Source: Planctomycetota bacterium
Lineage (GTDB): Bacteria > Planctomycetota > UBA1135 > UBA2386
Direction of reading: 5' to 3'
DNA length: 64,000 nucleotides
Assembly: GCA_016795295.1 (NCBI GenBank)
Contig: JAEUHP010000205.1
Span: forward strand, 1-64,000
Shown: piece by piece, positions 29,203 through 37,700 of the stretch
Layout: every line of letters starts with the position of its first letter
Numbering within the stretch: position 1 is the stretch's first letter
Translations under genes and position numbers: made by a program
The notes under the pieces: model-generated
Told to the model about the DNA's origin: nothing
Database searches by the model: none
What the model saw: only the letters and a program-made list of their open reading frames with translations

Positions 29203-29247
29203 GGCACTTCGCTTGGTAAGGCACTTCGCTTGGTAAGGCACTTCGCG
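29188..29247 (+). repeat. Tandem 17-bp array over the rpsG stop codon
   Basis: CACTTCGCTTGGTAAGG occurs at 29188-29204, 29205-29221 and 29222-29238, followed by a partial fourth copy to about 29247. Each copy encodes His-Phe-Ala-Trp-stop, the natural end of rpsG. The 17-base period places the three TAA codons in three different frames. Confidence 0.93.
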
Positions 29248-29644
29248 TAGCGGCAACGGGTATCGTTGTGGCGGCCGCAGTTGTGGCCTCGGTTTCTCGC
29301 GAGTGTGAAAGTCGGAGGAGGGGGCTCGTCGATCTTCTGGGCCCATCGGGCTGATGGTCACACTTGGCTTGGGGTGTGCTGTACGCTTGGCGAGAGCTCT
29401 TCGGTGAGACCGTCTGGGACCGGAGGTGCGTCATCCTGCGATGGCATGCTCTTCGCGGCACCGGGCGGTGCTTGCGGTGCTGGCTTTGCGCGAATCGGTG
29501 GAAGAACCAGATCGTGGTGCGCGTCCCAGAGTAGTGATCCTTGGTTCGACTTTGGCGTTGCTGCTGCGGCCCGGCTAGACTGGGGCTGTCGTCAGGCTGA
29601 GATCAACCGCCAGACTGAGACCAACCGCCAGACTGAGACCTGTG
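29248..29644. other. Gene-poor spacer between rpsG and the PDZ protein
   Basis: About 400 bases without a convincing gene; a 167-codon open frame here has low-quality composition and no recognisable motif. Near the end it contains TTGGCG (29552-29557) and TAGACT (29576-29581) with an 18-base spacer, a possible promoter. An 18-bp tandem repeat then runs up to the next start codon. Confidence 0.5.
29604..29639 (+). repeat. Two tandem 18-bp units before the PDZ gene
   Basis: CAACCGCCAGACTGAGAC is exactly duplicated at 29604-29621 and 29622-29639, with a degenerate partial copy just before (29591-29603). The array ends five bases before the ATG at 29645, so it occupies the ribosome-binding region and no clear Shine-Dalgarno is left. 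Confidence 0.88.
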
Positions 29645-31024
29645 ATGAAGTTGCCGCTCCCCTTGCTCTTGTATGCCTCTTCCCTGGGCATGCTTGCGTT
29701 TGGCGCCCTGACCGCGCAAAAATTGTTGCTCAAGCAAGACAGCCCCAGGGCGGCTACGGATCGTGGTAGAGATGCTGGGACGGAGCGGTTGGAAGCCGGG
29801 CGTGGCAAAGGGCCGGTTTCGGCCGATTGGCGCTACAACCATGGCTCTTGGTGGGCCGACTTCAAGAACGTGAATTTCGTCGGGAAACTGCCCCCGCCGC
29901 CGCCCAAGCCCAAGGACGCCGAGGATCAGCCCAAGACGGAAGCTCCTCGTGAGGTGCGGCCGCTGGACCAAATCGTCGAGTTGGTCTCGTTGGTCTATGA
30001 CAGCCAAGACCTTGGTCGAGGTGAGCTGTCCCACATCATTGTTCGTTATCGCCCCGAGGCGAATGTGCAGGCGCCGGAGTGGTATCTGCGCGAAACCACC
30101 AGCGTGGGAGCGGGTGCTGCGGCTGCAGGCGGCCCACGCGACACGACGCCCCCCCCGGCGCGTCAAGGTGGCAATGCTGCAGGTCCTCAGGGAGCCCGTA
30201 ATCGCGATGGCGGCAATCGGCCGCCGCCTCGCGGTCCAGCCACCCAGGTGCCAACCTCGATGGTCGGCAAGGAGTTCCTACAGAAGGTGTGGGTGCGTGG
30301 CGATGGGGATCCGCGCCGGGACCCGCGCCTCTGGCCCCCGTTCCAAGACATCCGCTTGGTTCGCATCGACCCGAGCGCCCAAATTGCCTACTTCGTCCGC
30401 ACTCCGCCTAGCTCCAATTCGGGAGCCCCCAACTCGGGAGACCCCAACTCGGGGGACCCCAACTCGGGGGACCCCAACTCGGGGAAGGCGCCGCCCAAGT
30501 CTGGAGAAGGCGCGGGGGAGCTGACCGAGGAGCCGCTGGTGAAGACCGCGTTCAACCTGTCGGCAGACTTGGTGCAAGAGCTGCAGCGCCTGAGGGGCGA
30601 CTCCGGCAGTGCCGTCGCGGCGAAGCCCGACGCCAAGGTCGGAGGGGTCGCCAACCAACCTGAGTACCCGGATGTCGAGGAGACCACTCTGGTCGGCGGC
30701 GTGCGTGTGCTGGGGCGCCGGCAGGAGCAGCGCTTTCGCGAGAACTCCGACGAAATCTGGCAGCGGATTCAGCTCGACACCTACCAGAGCCGGACCACCA
30801 CTACGCGTGGCCTGCAAGTGCGCAGCGTCGATCCTGCGATCGCTGCAGAGTTCGGTGTGGTCCAGGGCGATGTCCTGCTGGAGGTGAATGGGCAGCCCGT
30901 GCGGAGCCAGGCCGAGGCGTTGCGCTTCGGTGAGTCCGAGTATGGCAAGGGTGTGCGCACCTTTGTGACGAAGTGGTTGTCGGCAGGACAAGTGGTCGAG
31001 CGCACTTACCAGGCGCGCAGGTAG
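29645..31024 (+). CDS. Membrane-anchored PDZ-domain protein (GspC-like outline)
   Basis: A 459-residue protein with one N-terminal hydrophobic segment (LPLPLLLYASSLGMLAFGAL), a periplasmic proline-rich linker, two short beta-type segments (QIVELVSLVYDSQD; PFQDIRLVRIDPSAQIAYFV) and a C-terminal PDZ domain (from about residue 380; RGLQVRSVDPAIAAEFGV, GDVLLEVNGQPVRSQAEA). A membrane helix, a homology-region-like domain and a C-terminal PDZ also describe GspC of type II secretion systems, but similarity is too weak to name it so. It carries an in-frame repeat encoding NSGDP units (30412-30486). ATG 29645 or GTG 29642 may start it. It is probably the first gene of a run with coaX. Confidence 0.72.
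   Translation: MKLPLPLLLYASSLGMLAFGALTAQKLLLKQDSPRAATDRGRDAGTERLEAGRGKGPVSADWRYNHGSWWADFKNVNFVGKLPPPPPKPKDAEDQPKTEAPREVRPLDQIVELVSLVYDSQDLGRGELSHIIVRYRPEANVQAPEWYLRETTSVGAGAAAAGGPRDTTPPPARQGGNAAGPQGARNRDGGNRPPPRGPATQVPTSMVGKEFLQKVWVRGDGDPRRDPRLWPPFQDIRLVRIDPSAQIAYFVRTPPSSNSGAPNSGDPNSGDPNSGDPNSGKAPPKSGEGAGELTEEPLVKTAFNLSADLVQELQRLRGDSGSAVAAKPDAKVGGVANQPEYPDVEETTLVGGVRVLGRRQEQRFRENSDEIWQRIQLDTYQSRTTTTRGLQVRSVDPAIAAEFGVVQGDVLLEVNGQPVRSQAEALRFGESEYGKGVRTFVTKWLSAGQVVERTYQARR
30412..30486 (+). repeat. In-frame 15-bp repeat encoding NSGDP units
   Basis: Five copies of a 15-bp unit (core CCCCAACTCGGGGGA) are tandem here, the first degenerate. They encode a hydrophilic linker of the form (NSGDP)n between the central and PDZ parts of the protein. 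The period of 15 keeps frame, so copy number can change without breaking the gene. Confidence 0.92.
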
Positions 31025-31037
31025 TTGGGGGCAGCTG

Positions 31038-31805
31038 ATGGGCGTCGACCCCTCGACAGTCGCTGGCCATCCAGCGCCTGTTCTGACCATCGACTGCGGG
31101 AACAGCACCGTCGACTGTTTGGAGCACCACAGCGGACGTCGGCTGCGCTGGCACCACGGCGGTGACCGATCGGCACTCGACGATTTTCTGCGAGCCACCA
31201 CCGCCCGCAGGTGCGCTGCTGTGTCGGTTCGCCATGACGCGGAGCTCGACCGCTGTGCGGCGGTTCTGGCGCGGCGCGATCTGCGTCTGCTTCGCGCCGG
31301 TGTCGACTTGCCGTGCCCGTTGCCGCTCGACTATGCAACCCCGCACACTCTGGGTGCCGACCGATGGCTCGGCGCCCTCGCGGCGCATCGGCGGTGGGGG
31401 GCGGCGATCGTGGTCGATTGCGGTTCTGCCACCACCGTGAACTTGGTCGATGCGGCCGGGGTGTTTCGCGGTGGGGCTATCTCCCCAGGCCTGCGCGCCT
31501 TCGTGCTCGGCATGGCTGCGGCGACGCCTGGGTTGCCCGCGGCCGATCTTGCAGCGGTGCCCGAGGTGCCGCCAAGGAGCTCCAAGGCAGCCGTCGACTG
31601 TGGGGTCCTGCTGGGCTACTGCGGCATGGTGGAGCGTCTGGTGGCCGAAATGGTGCAGGCCGCACGCGGTGCTGCCCGTCTCGTGGTCACCGGTGGCCAT
31701 GCCGAGCACTTGTTGGCGCACACCCGTTTGCACGCGTTGCACGAGCCCGCGTTGGTCCACGACGGACTCCTGCAGCTTCTTTGCGAGTCGCCATGCGCTG
31801 GGTGA
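31038..31805 (+). CDS. coaX: Type III pantothenate kinase
   Basis: Phosphorylates pantothenate, the first step of coenzyme A synthesis. The 255-residue product has the acetate/sugar kinase-fold motifs of CoaX: the phosphate loop LTIDCGNST (from residue 16), PHTLGADRW, the central [13 protein letters not shown] and GGAISPGL, and a C-terminal [11 protein letters not shown]. These match CoaX rather than type I or II kinases. Its end overlaps the start of the GTPase gene by 13 bases, indicating coupling. It starts 13 bases after the PDZ gene. Confidence 0.9.
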   Translation: MGVDPSTVAGHPAPVLTIDCGNSTVDCLEHHSGRRLRWHHGGDRSALDDFLRATTARRCAAVSVRHDAELDRCAAVLARRDLRLLRAGVDLPCPLPLDYATPHTLGADRWLGALAAHRRWGAAIVVDCGSATTVNLVDAAGVFRGGAISPGLRAFVLGMAAATPGLPAADLAAVPEVPPRSSKAAVDCGVLLGYCGMVERLVAEMVQAARGAARLVVTGGHAEHLLAHTRLHALHEPALVHDGLLQLLCESPCAG

Positions 31806-32794
31806 CCCCTCCTGGGGTGGCGGGCGTCGCCGTGCTCGCAGTGCCCGAGAGCCTGCGCGAGTTCGCATTCGATCATCTGCGTGGCCGCCGCGGCGTTCGG
31901 CTCGGCTCCGTTCCGAATGCACTGTGCCGCGCGGAACTTCTGGTTGCCGGCCAAGTGCTCGACGAGATCCTGGTGGTCGACCGCGCGCCGAACGGGCTCG
32001 AGCTGCACTTGCACGGCGCGCCAGCGGTGCACGCGGCGTTGGCAGCAGCAGGTTGGCCGATTCGCACCGAACCTTGCCTGGCAGCGGAACGGCTGCTGCG
32101 CGACGCCCTGGACGTGCCGCAGCTGGACCTCGCGCTCGAGCAGTTGTCGCGACCGTTCGCGGACTTCTTGCGGGAATTGCGGGAGTTGCCACCTGCCAGC
32201 CGAGCTTCCGCCGTGGTCGCGGCGTGCGCTCGCTCGAGGGTGGCCATGGCGCACTGCACCGCAGAGAGGTTGGTGTTGATGGGTCGCCCCAACGCTGGCA
32301 AGTCGACGCTGTTCAATCGCCTGCTCGGCCGAGAGCGGGTCCTGACCGGGCCTCGACCGGGTCTGACGCGAGACCCGGTGGTCGAGCGAATCTGCCTCGA
32401 TGGCTACCCCTACGATCTGATCGACACCGCTGGGGAAGGCGAGGGTCTGTCCGGAGTCGATGCCGAGGCAGTCGGGGCGGGGCGGGCGGCGCGCGCGAGC
32501 GCCTTGCGGGTCTTGGTCGTCGACGCGAGCCGGGGCCCGGATGCGATCGACCGCTCGCTGCTGGAAACAGCCGCGTTGGTCGTCGCCAACAAGACCGATC
32601 TGCAGGGGCCGGCCTGGCCCAGGGAGATTCCGTGCCAGCTGCGCGTCGCTGGTCGGCGCGATTCTACCGGAGAGCTACAGGCGAAACTCGGCGCAGCTCT
32701 CCGGCTCGTGCGTGGCTTGCCTACTGCGGGGCCGGTAGGCGGAGGCGCCGCTTTGGACCTGGAGGAGTTCGCGCAGTTGCTGGCACTGGCGTGA
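31793..32794 (+). CDS. Shortened MnmE-like GTPase lacking the C-terminal catalytic cysteine
   Basis: MnmE (TrmE) with MnmG modifies wobble uridines of tRNAs; it is normally about 450 residues and ends in a CxGK-type motif. This 333-residue homologue keeps a divergent N-terminal TrmE domain ([17 protein letters not shown]), the helical domain, and an embedded G domain: G1 GRPNAGKS (164-171), PGLTRD, G3 DTAG (211-214) and G4 NKTD (266-269). It ends in [13 protein letters not shown] with no cysteine motif and with the second half of the helical domain missing. Either it is the lineage's reduced MnmE or a paralogue with another task. It overlaps coaX by 13 bases. Confidence 0.8.
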   Translation: MRWVTPPGVAGVAVLAVPESLREFAFDHLRGRRGVRLGSVPNALCRAELLVAGQVLDEILVVDRAPNGLELHLHGAPAVHAALAAAGWPIRTEPCLAAERLLRDALDVPQLDLALEQLSRPFADFLRELRELPPASRASAVVAACARSRVAMAHCTAERLVLMGRPNAGKSTLFNRLLGRERVLTGPRPGLTRDPVVERICLDGYPYDLIDTAGEGEGLSGVDAEAVGAGRAARASALRVLVVDASRGPDAIDRSLLETAALVVANKTDLQGPAWPREIPCQLRVAGRRDSTGELQAKLGAALRLVRGLPTAGPVGGGAALDLEEFAQLLALA

Positions 32795-32893
32795 GCGGGT
32801 TGCGCTCACTAGGCCGGCGCCGCGTGCTTGCCGCACTTGGCATCTGTGCGCCGAAGAGGCGTACCAGTGGTTGCACGGCTGGGCAGCTCCGGC

Positions 32894-34258
32894 ATGATGC
32901 CGGTGGCGATGCCCGACCTTGCGAAGCGTGACCTGGTTTCGATCGAAGACCTCAGCACGGCTGAGATCCTCGAGCTGTTCCATCATGCCGACGAGTTCCG
33001 TGCCAACCTCGGCGATTGGTCCGACCTGTGCCGAGGCGCCATCATGGCCACGCTCTTTTTCGAGCCGAGCACCCGCACCCGCTTGTCCTTCGAGTCGGCG
33101 ATGCTCCGACTCGGTGGTGGGGTGATCACGGCAGCGGACGAGAAGAACACCAGCCGCAGCAAAGGGGAATCGCTCGCCGACACCGTGCGAGTCGTCGGTG
33201 GGAGCTACGCAGACATCCTAGTCGTCCGGCACCCAGAGGACGGCGCGGCGCGTGTGGCAGCTCGTTATGCGCGCGTGCCCGTGGTGAACGGCGGGGATGG
33301 TGCGCACGAGCACCCGACCCAGACGCTCTGCGATCTCTACACGCTGTGGAAAGAGAAAGGGCGGCTGGAAGGGCTCGAAGTGGTGTTGTGCGGGGATCTG
33401 CGCTACTCGCGTACGATCCACTCGTTCTGCTACGCGTTGGCGCGCTTCGGTGCCAACATCGTCACCATGCCGTATCCGGGCTTCGAGTTGCCCGACTACG
33501 TCCTGCACCGCCTCCGTCGCAACTTTGGTGTGCAGACCGCGGCTGCTTCGGTCGCCGATCTGCCAGGCATCGCTGGCAGCAGCAACGCCGCGGCCTACCT
33601 GACGGCGAGCACCCCGCATCAGTTGGCGCTGTTCACCAACCTGACCAACGTGGAGGTGAACCGCATCGACGCGATCTACATGACCCGTGCCCAGCGCGAG
33701 CGGCACAGCGGAGAGTCCACGGCGAACTACCCGCGTCTGTCGCGCACCACGCTGGACGCCGCTGCAGCCAAGGATGCGCGGATCATGCATCCTCTGCCGA
33801 GAGTGGACGAGATCGACTACGACATCGACGACGACCCTCGGTCGATCTACTTTCGGCAAGCGGAGCTCGGTGTGCCGATGCGCATGGCGCTGATGGCGTT
33901 CTTGCTCGGCCGCATCCAGCTGCGAGCAGCTCGACCTGCCGCACTCAGCACCAGCCCGGGCATCGTCGCGGGTGCAGGGTTGCGCTGTCGCAACGAGCGG
34001 TGCATCACCAACAACGAAGGAGTGCGCTACTTGGTGCGCGACTTCCGCCTGTGCGAGAGCGAAACTCCGCCGGTGCTGGCGTGCGCCTATTGTGAGCGCG
34101 AGGTGGAGGCCAGGTTCGTGGGTGATGCCGCCAGCCGTTCCTTCCATCGGTACAGCGCCGCGGAAGCGCGGCAGGTTCGAGGCGAACAGCGGGTGTACTT
34201 CGAATCCGAGGCGCAAGCTCTGGCCGCAGGCTTCTCGCCGGGCGTCGAGGGGGCGTGA
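32894..34258 (+). CDS. pyrB: Aspartate carbamoyltransferase with fused PyrI-type zinc domain
   Basis: Makes N-carbamoylaspartate, the committed step of pyrimidine synthesis. Residues about 10-345 are a complete catalytic chain: STRTRLSFES (59-68), the lysine loop SRSKGESLADT (88-97), HPTQTLCDLYT (140-150), GDLRYSRTIHS and HPLPRVDEI. After a short linker comes a four-cysteine unit, C365-x4-C370 then C397-x2-C400 (GLRCRNERCI, LACAYCERE). It matches the zinc-binding half of the regulatory chain PyrI, but the nucleotide-binding allosteric half is absent. A 50-residue tail ends VYFESEAQALAAGFSP. Start codons at 32828, 32897 and 32909 are also possible. Confidence 0.93.
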   Translation: MMPVAMPDLAKRDLVSIEDLSTAEILELFHHADEFRANLGDWSDLCRGAIMATLFFEPSTRTRLSFESAMLRLGGGVITAADEKNTSRSKGESLADTVRVVGGSYADILVVRHPEDGAARVAARYARVPVVNGGDGAHEHPTQTLCDLYTLWKEKGRLEGLEVVLCGDLRYSRTIHSFCYALARFGANIVTMPYPGFELPDYVLHRLRRNFGVQTAAASVADLPGIAGSSNAAAYLTASTPHQLALFTNLTNVEVNRIDAIYMTRAQRERHSGESTANYPRLSRTTLDAAAAKDARIMHPLPRVDEIDYDIDDDPRSIYFRQAELGVPMRMALMAFLLGRIQLRAARPAALSTSPGIVAGAGLRCRNERCITNNEGVRYLVRDFRLCESETPPVLACAYCEREVEARFVGDAASRSFHRYSAAEARQVRGEQRVYFESEAQALAAGFSPGVEGA

Positions 34259-34703
34259 GCGGAGGCTTGGCATCGTCCAGGCGCCGGCGGAGTGGCCTGG
34301 CGGGCAGGTTGGGCTTTGCGCCTGCGCGCAGGCAACTGAGCGGAAGCGCGCAGTTCGGCGGTTGGCGAGTTCCCGCCCCGAATCAGGCCGCTTCGGTGCG
34401 CTGCTGCAACACTCTTGGCGACAACGTCTTGGATTCTCTTGCGCGCCGCCGTCTGGATGGCATGATGTTTGTTGCTACTGGCTCGGTTCGCTCGGGTTGC
34501 CGTTCGGCAGGCCGAGGGTGCCGGCCGGTCCAGGTTGGTCCGGCATCTTTCGGTGCGATGGTGCTGGCTGGCGATCCTCGGGTTCTGCCCTCGGATTCTG
34601 CCGGCTGGCCTCTCGCTCCGGGCTTGGTGTGCTCCCGTTTTGCCCTGTCCCCATGGTCACCCGCTCAGTGGCGCACCGCAGCCACTGCAACTCTCCTCTA
34701 CAC
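34259..34703. other. 445-base spacer before the first giant lipoprotein
   Basis: No convincing gene. A 150-codon open frame crosses it but has no motif and overlaps the lipoprotein start. I looked for RNase P, SRP and tmRNA hallmarks and saw none. It contains a 13-bp tandem duplication CTCGG[G/A]TTCTGCC at 34577-34602. A promoter for the A1 gene must lie here or be shared with pyrB, but no clear hexamer pair stands out. Confidence 0.5.
34577..34602 (+). repeat. 13-bp tandem duplication upstream of lipoprotein A1
   Basis: CTCGGGTTCTGCC (34577-34589) is followed directly by CTCGGATTCTGCC (34590-34602), one mismatch. It belongs to the same class of short boundary duplications seen at several other gene junctions in this window. 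Confidence 0.75.
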
Positions 34704-37700
34704 ATGAATCGACTCTTGCGCGGAGCTAGTTCGCTGCCAGTCTCCGACCGGTGGTTGCAGGCCCTTCGACTGCCGGTTGCTCTGGCTGCAACCCTTTGGG
34801 TCGCGGCTTGTGGCGGTGGCGGTGGCGGCACTGGCAACGTCGGCCCTGGCTCGGGGCAGCCCAGGTTGCTGCGCGTGGAGTTCGGCCGGGTCGTGGACGT
34901 GTACGGCTACCAGGCGGCACCCGAAGGCGGTGTGGTCCGGGCGCTCTATCGCCGCGACGTTTTGATCGGTTCGAACATCGTCGACGAGCGGGGGCCGAAC
35001 GAGAACAAGCCGGACGAGGAAGTCGTGTACGACTTCGTCGGATCGGATCCGGACACGCTGCAGCCACGCCTCTTCATTCCGCGCCTCATCGAGAGCCCGG
35101 CGTTCACCTCGGCGTTCACCGCGCTGGATGCTCAGGTTCGGGAAGTGGCGCCGATGCGCGCCGGCACAGCTGGTCCCGGCCGCCCCTTCTCCGTGGTGCC
35201 GCGCAACGCGGCCGTGCGCCTGACCTTCTCGGCCCCGCTGGGGGTCGACGACGGCTTCTTCGTGCAACGCAACGAGCAGGGCTTGGTCACCGGACTGCGC
35301 AACACCGAAGCCGTCCAGCTGCTCCGCATCACGGGCAACCCGGAGCTGCCGGGCGGGCTTGCGCCGCTGCCGGTGCGCATCGTCGTCGGCGAGCGTCAGC
35401 TCCTGCTGGATCCCGTGCTGCTTGGCACGGAAGGCCAACAGTACCAGGCGCGCAACACCGCTTCTGGGTTGCCCGAGTCGGCGGACCAGTCCAGCGCCAG
35501 CATCCGAGTTGCCCTGGCCATGGAGGGTCCGCTGGCCATCCCATCTCTGCGGGAGACCAACGGGCTCACCGGGATGAACAACAGCATGCGGAAGTCGGTC
35601 ATCCGCGACTTCCGTGCCGGCAACAGCGGCGACGACTCAGCCGACATGGCGCGTGGCTTCGTCCGCGACCCGCTGCCCTTGCGCCTGATCGGCGAGATGG
35701 TGATGTACTTGGAGCGAGTCGAGCGCATCAACGACTTCACCCAGGAAGTGACGATCTACAAGAACGGCATCGACCAGGAAGTCGACGTTGGCGACGTTTT
35801 GCGCTTCGTCAACGACTCTTCGGGGATCCCGTTCGGTGCGGCGGAGGTGGTGGTCGATCCTGAGGACGATCGCGGCCAGCCCTCGGTCCAGCACGTTCGC
35901 GTGCGGATCCGGTCGATCCCGGGGCTCGAAGCGATCGACCCGCGCAATTTGCCGGGGTATCCGGCCGCAGTAGGGGAACGCGAGCCCTGGTTGGTGCAGA
36001 ACGCGCCCAAGGCCGTGCTGGTCGCCGAATTCACGGCTGGCAGCGTGGAGACCGGCGGGGACAATCCGCGCTACTTCCTGAGCTTCATCCCAACCCCACT
36101 GCCACTGAGCACCGGTGTGCCCAGTCCCCCAGGCACCAACGTGTCGCCGTTCGCGGGGGCCGTGGTGCGGTTCACCAAGCCTGTGGACATGTCGACGGTG
36201 TTGTCTGCCGACACGCTGTTCTTCGGCATGCGGGACTTGGTGAGTGAGGAGGCCCAGCAGGCATTCATCAACAGCCGACCCAACAGCCAGGGTGGGCAGG
36301 GCATGGAGCCGGCGGCTTTCAACTCGGACAAGTATCGGACGCCGTTCCTGGTCGCCGCGAAGGTCTATGACGAGGATGGATCGCAGACCTCGTTGCGTCT
36401 GCAGCCCACCAGCGGCTTCTATCTCGACAGCACCATGCGCTCGCCGCCCGTGGGAGCCGACTTCTCGTACTTCCTGCACCTGATCGCCGAGTCGCCTCAA
36501 GGTGGTATTCGCGACTTGTCGGGCAACCGGCTGGATCTGCAGGGCGCGAGCGCCGAGCGCAGCAACTACGTCGTCATCGACTTCACCCTCGACACCCGTT
36601 CGAACGGCTCGGTGCCGTTCTTCGAAGACAACCGAGTGGTGTCGATCGTGCGCCGATTCGCCGCACGGGACGAGGACGAGAATCCCTCGTTGTTCTTGGG
36701 CAACGAGATCCAGGCTCCTGGTGCCCCTGCGCTGGCCACCGCCTACCCGCTCGAAGACATCGCCGGCGCGGTCGTCTATCTTGGTGGCAAGATTCAGGCG
36801 CGCCCCACCACGCGAATCCGGCAGATCGGCGACAACCAGAATCAGGCCCCGGTCGCGGCCCAGAATTCGATCCTCGCCTGGTGCCCGCCGACGGTCTCCA
36901 ACGAGCCACAGGTTTCGAACAACTCGTCGAACGCCCCGTTCGGCCAGGGCATCCAGAACCCACTCAATCCCTATGGTTGCCGTTTGCAGACCGTTTGGCG
37001 CGAAGTCGATCTGAGCCTGTCGCGCACCGACGCCTATGACTTCAACCTGGACGTGGAGCAGATGTACTGGGCGCCCTTCACCGGCACGACACTGATCTAC
37101 GACGAGTTCGACCGCGTGAGCATGTTCCTCGGCCACTCGGAGTACCGGCCCTTGCCGTGCATCGGTCAGTTCAGCGCGATGCCGTCGTTGTCCGACTCCG
37201 GTCTGCGCAGTCAGTTCCAGCGCAACTTCGTTTGGAATCCTGCGCCCCTGACGACTTCGGCCACTGGTCCGATCGAGACCCAGCCGGCTCCGCATCCGGC
37301 TTACGTGGACGTGCCCATGGTCATCGATCCTGCGACCGTGGTCTATGAGCCGAACAACATCAATCGGTTCTTGCCCTTGCCCCGGTTCCGCAAGCCCTAC
37401 TTCGTGTTCCGGGACGAGACCGTGTACGAGCAGGGTGGCGATGCCGGTTCCGGCGTCGACACGGGCACCGGTTCGAGCTACACGCCGTACCTGGTTTCTC
37501 CTTGGAATCACGGTTTGGGACGCCGTTGGTTCCCCGGCGAAGGCAATGCCCCAGCCTTTGCGAGCTCGTTCTGGAACGACTGCCGCAACTTCCAGCTCAC
37601 CACGTCTTCTTCCCAGGAATTCAGCACCGGTGGTCTGATGGGCAGCATCGCGTTGCCGTTGATCGCCGACTTCTGGACCTACTGCGACTCCCCGCAGCTG

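Noticed and set aside
34259-34703. Structural RNA (RNase P, SRP, tmRNA) in the gap before lipoprotein A1
   Set aside because: None of the conserved core sequences of these RNAs was visible by eye on either strand.
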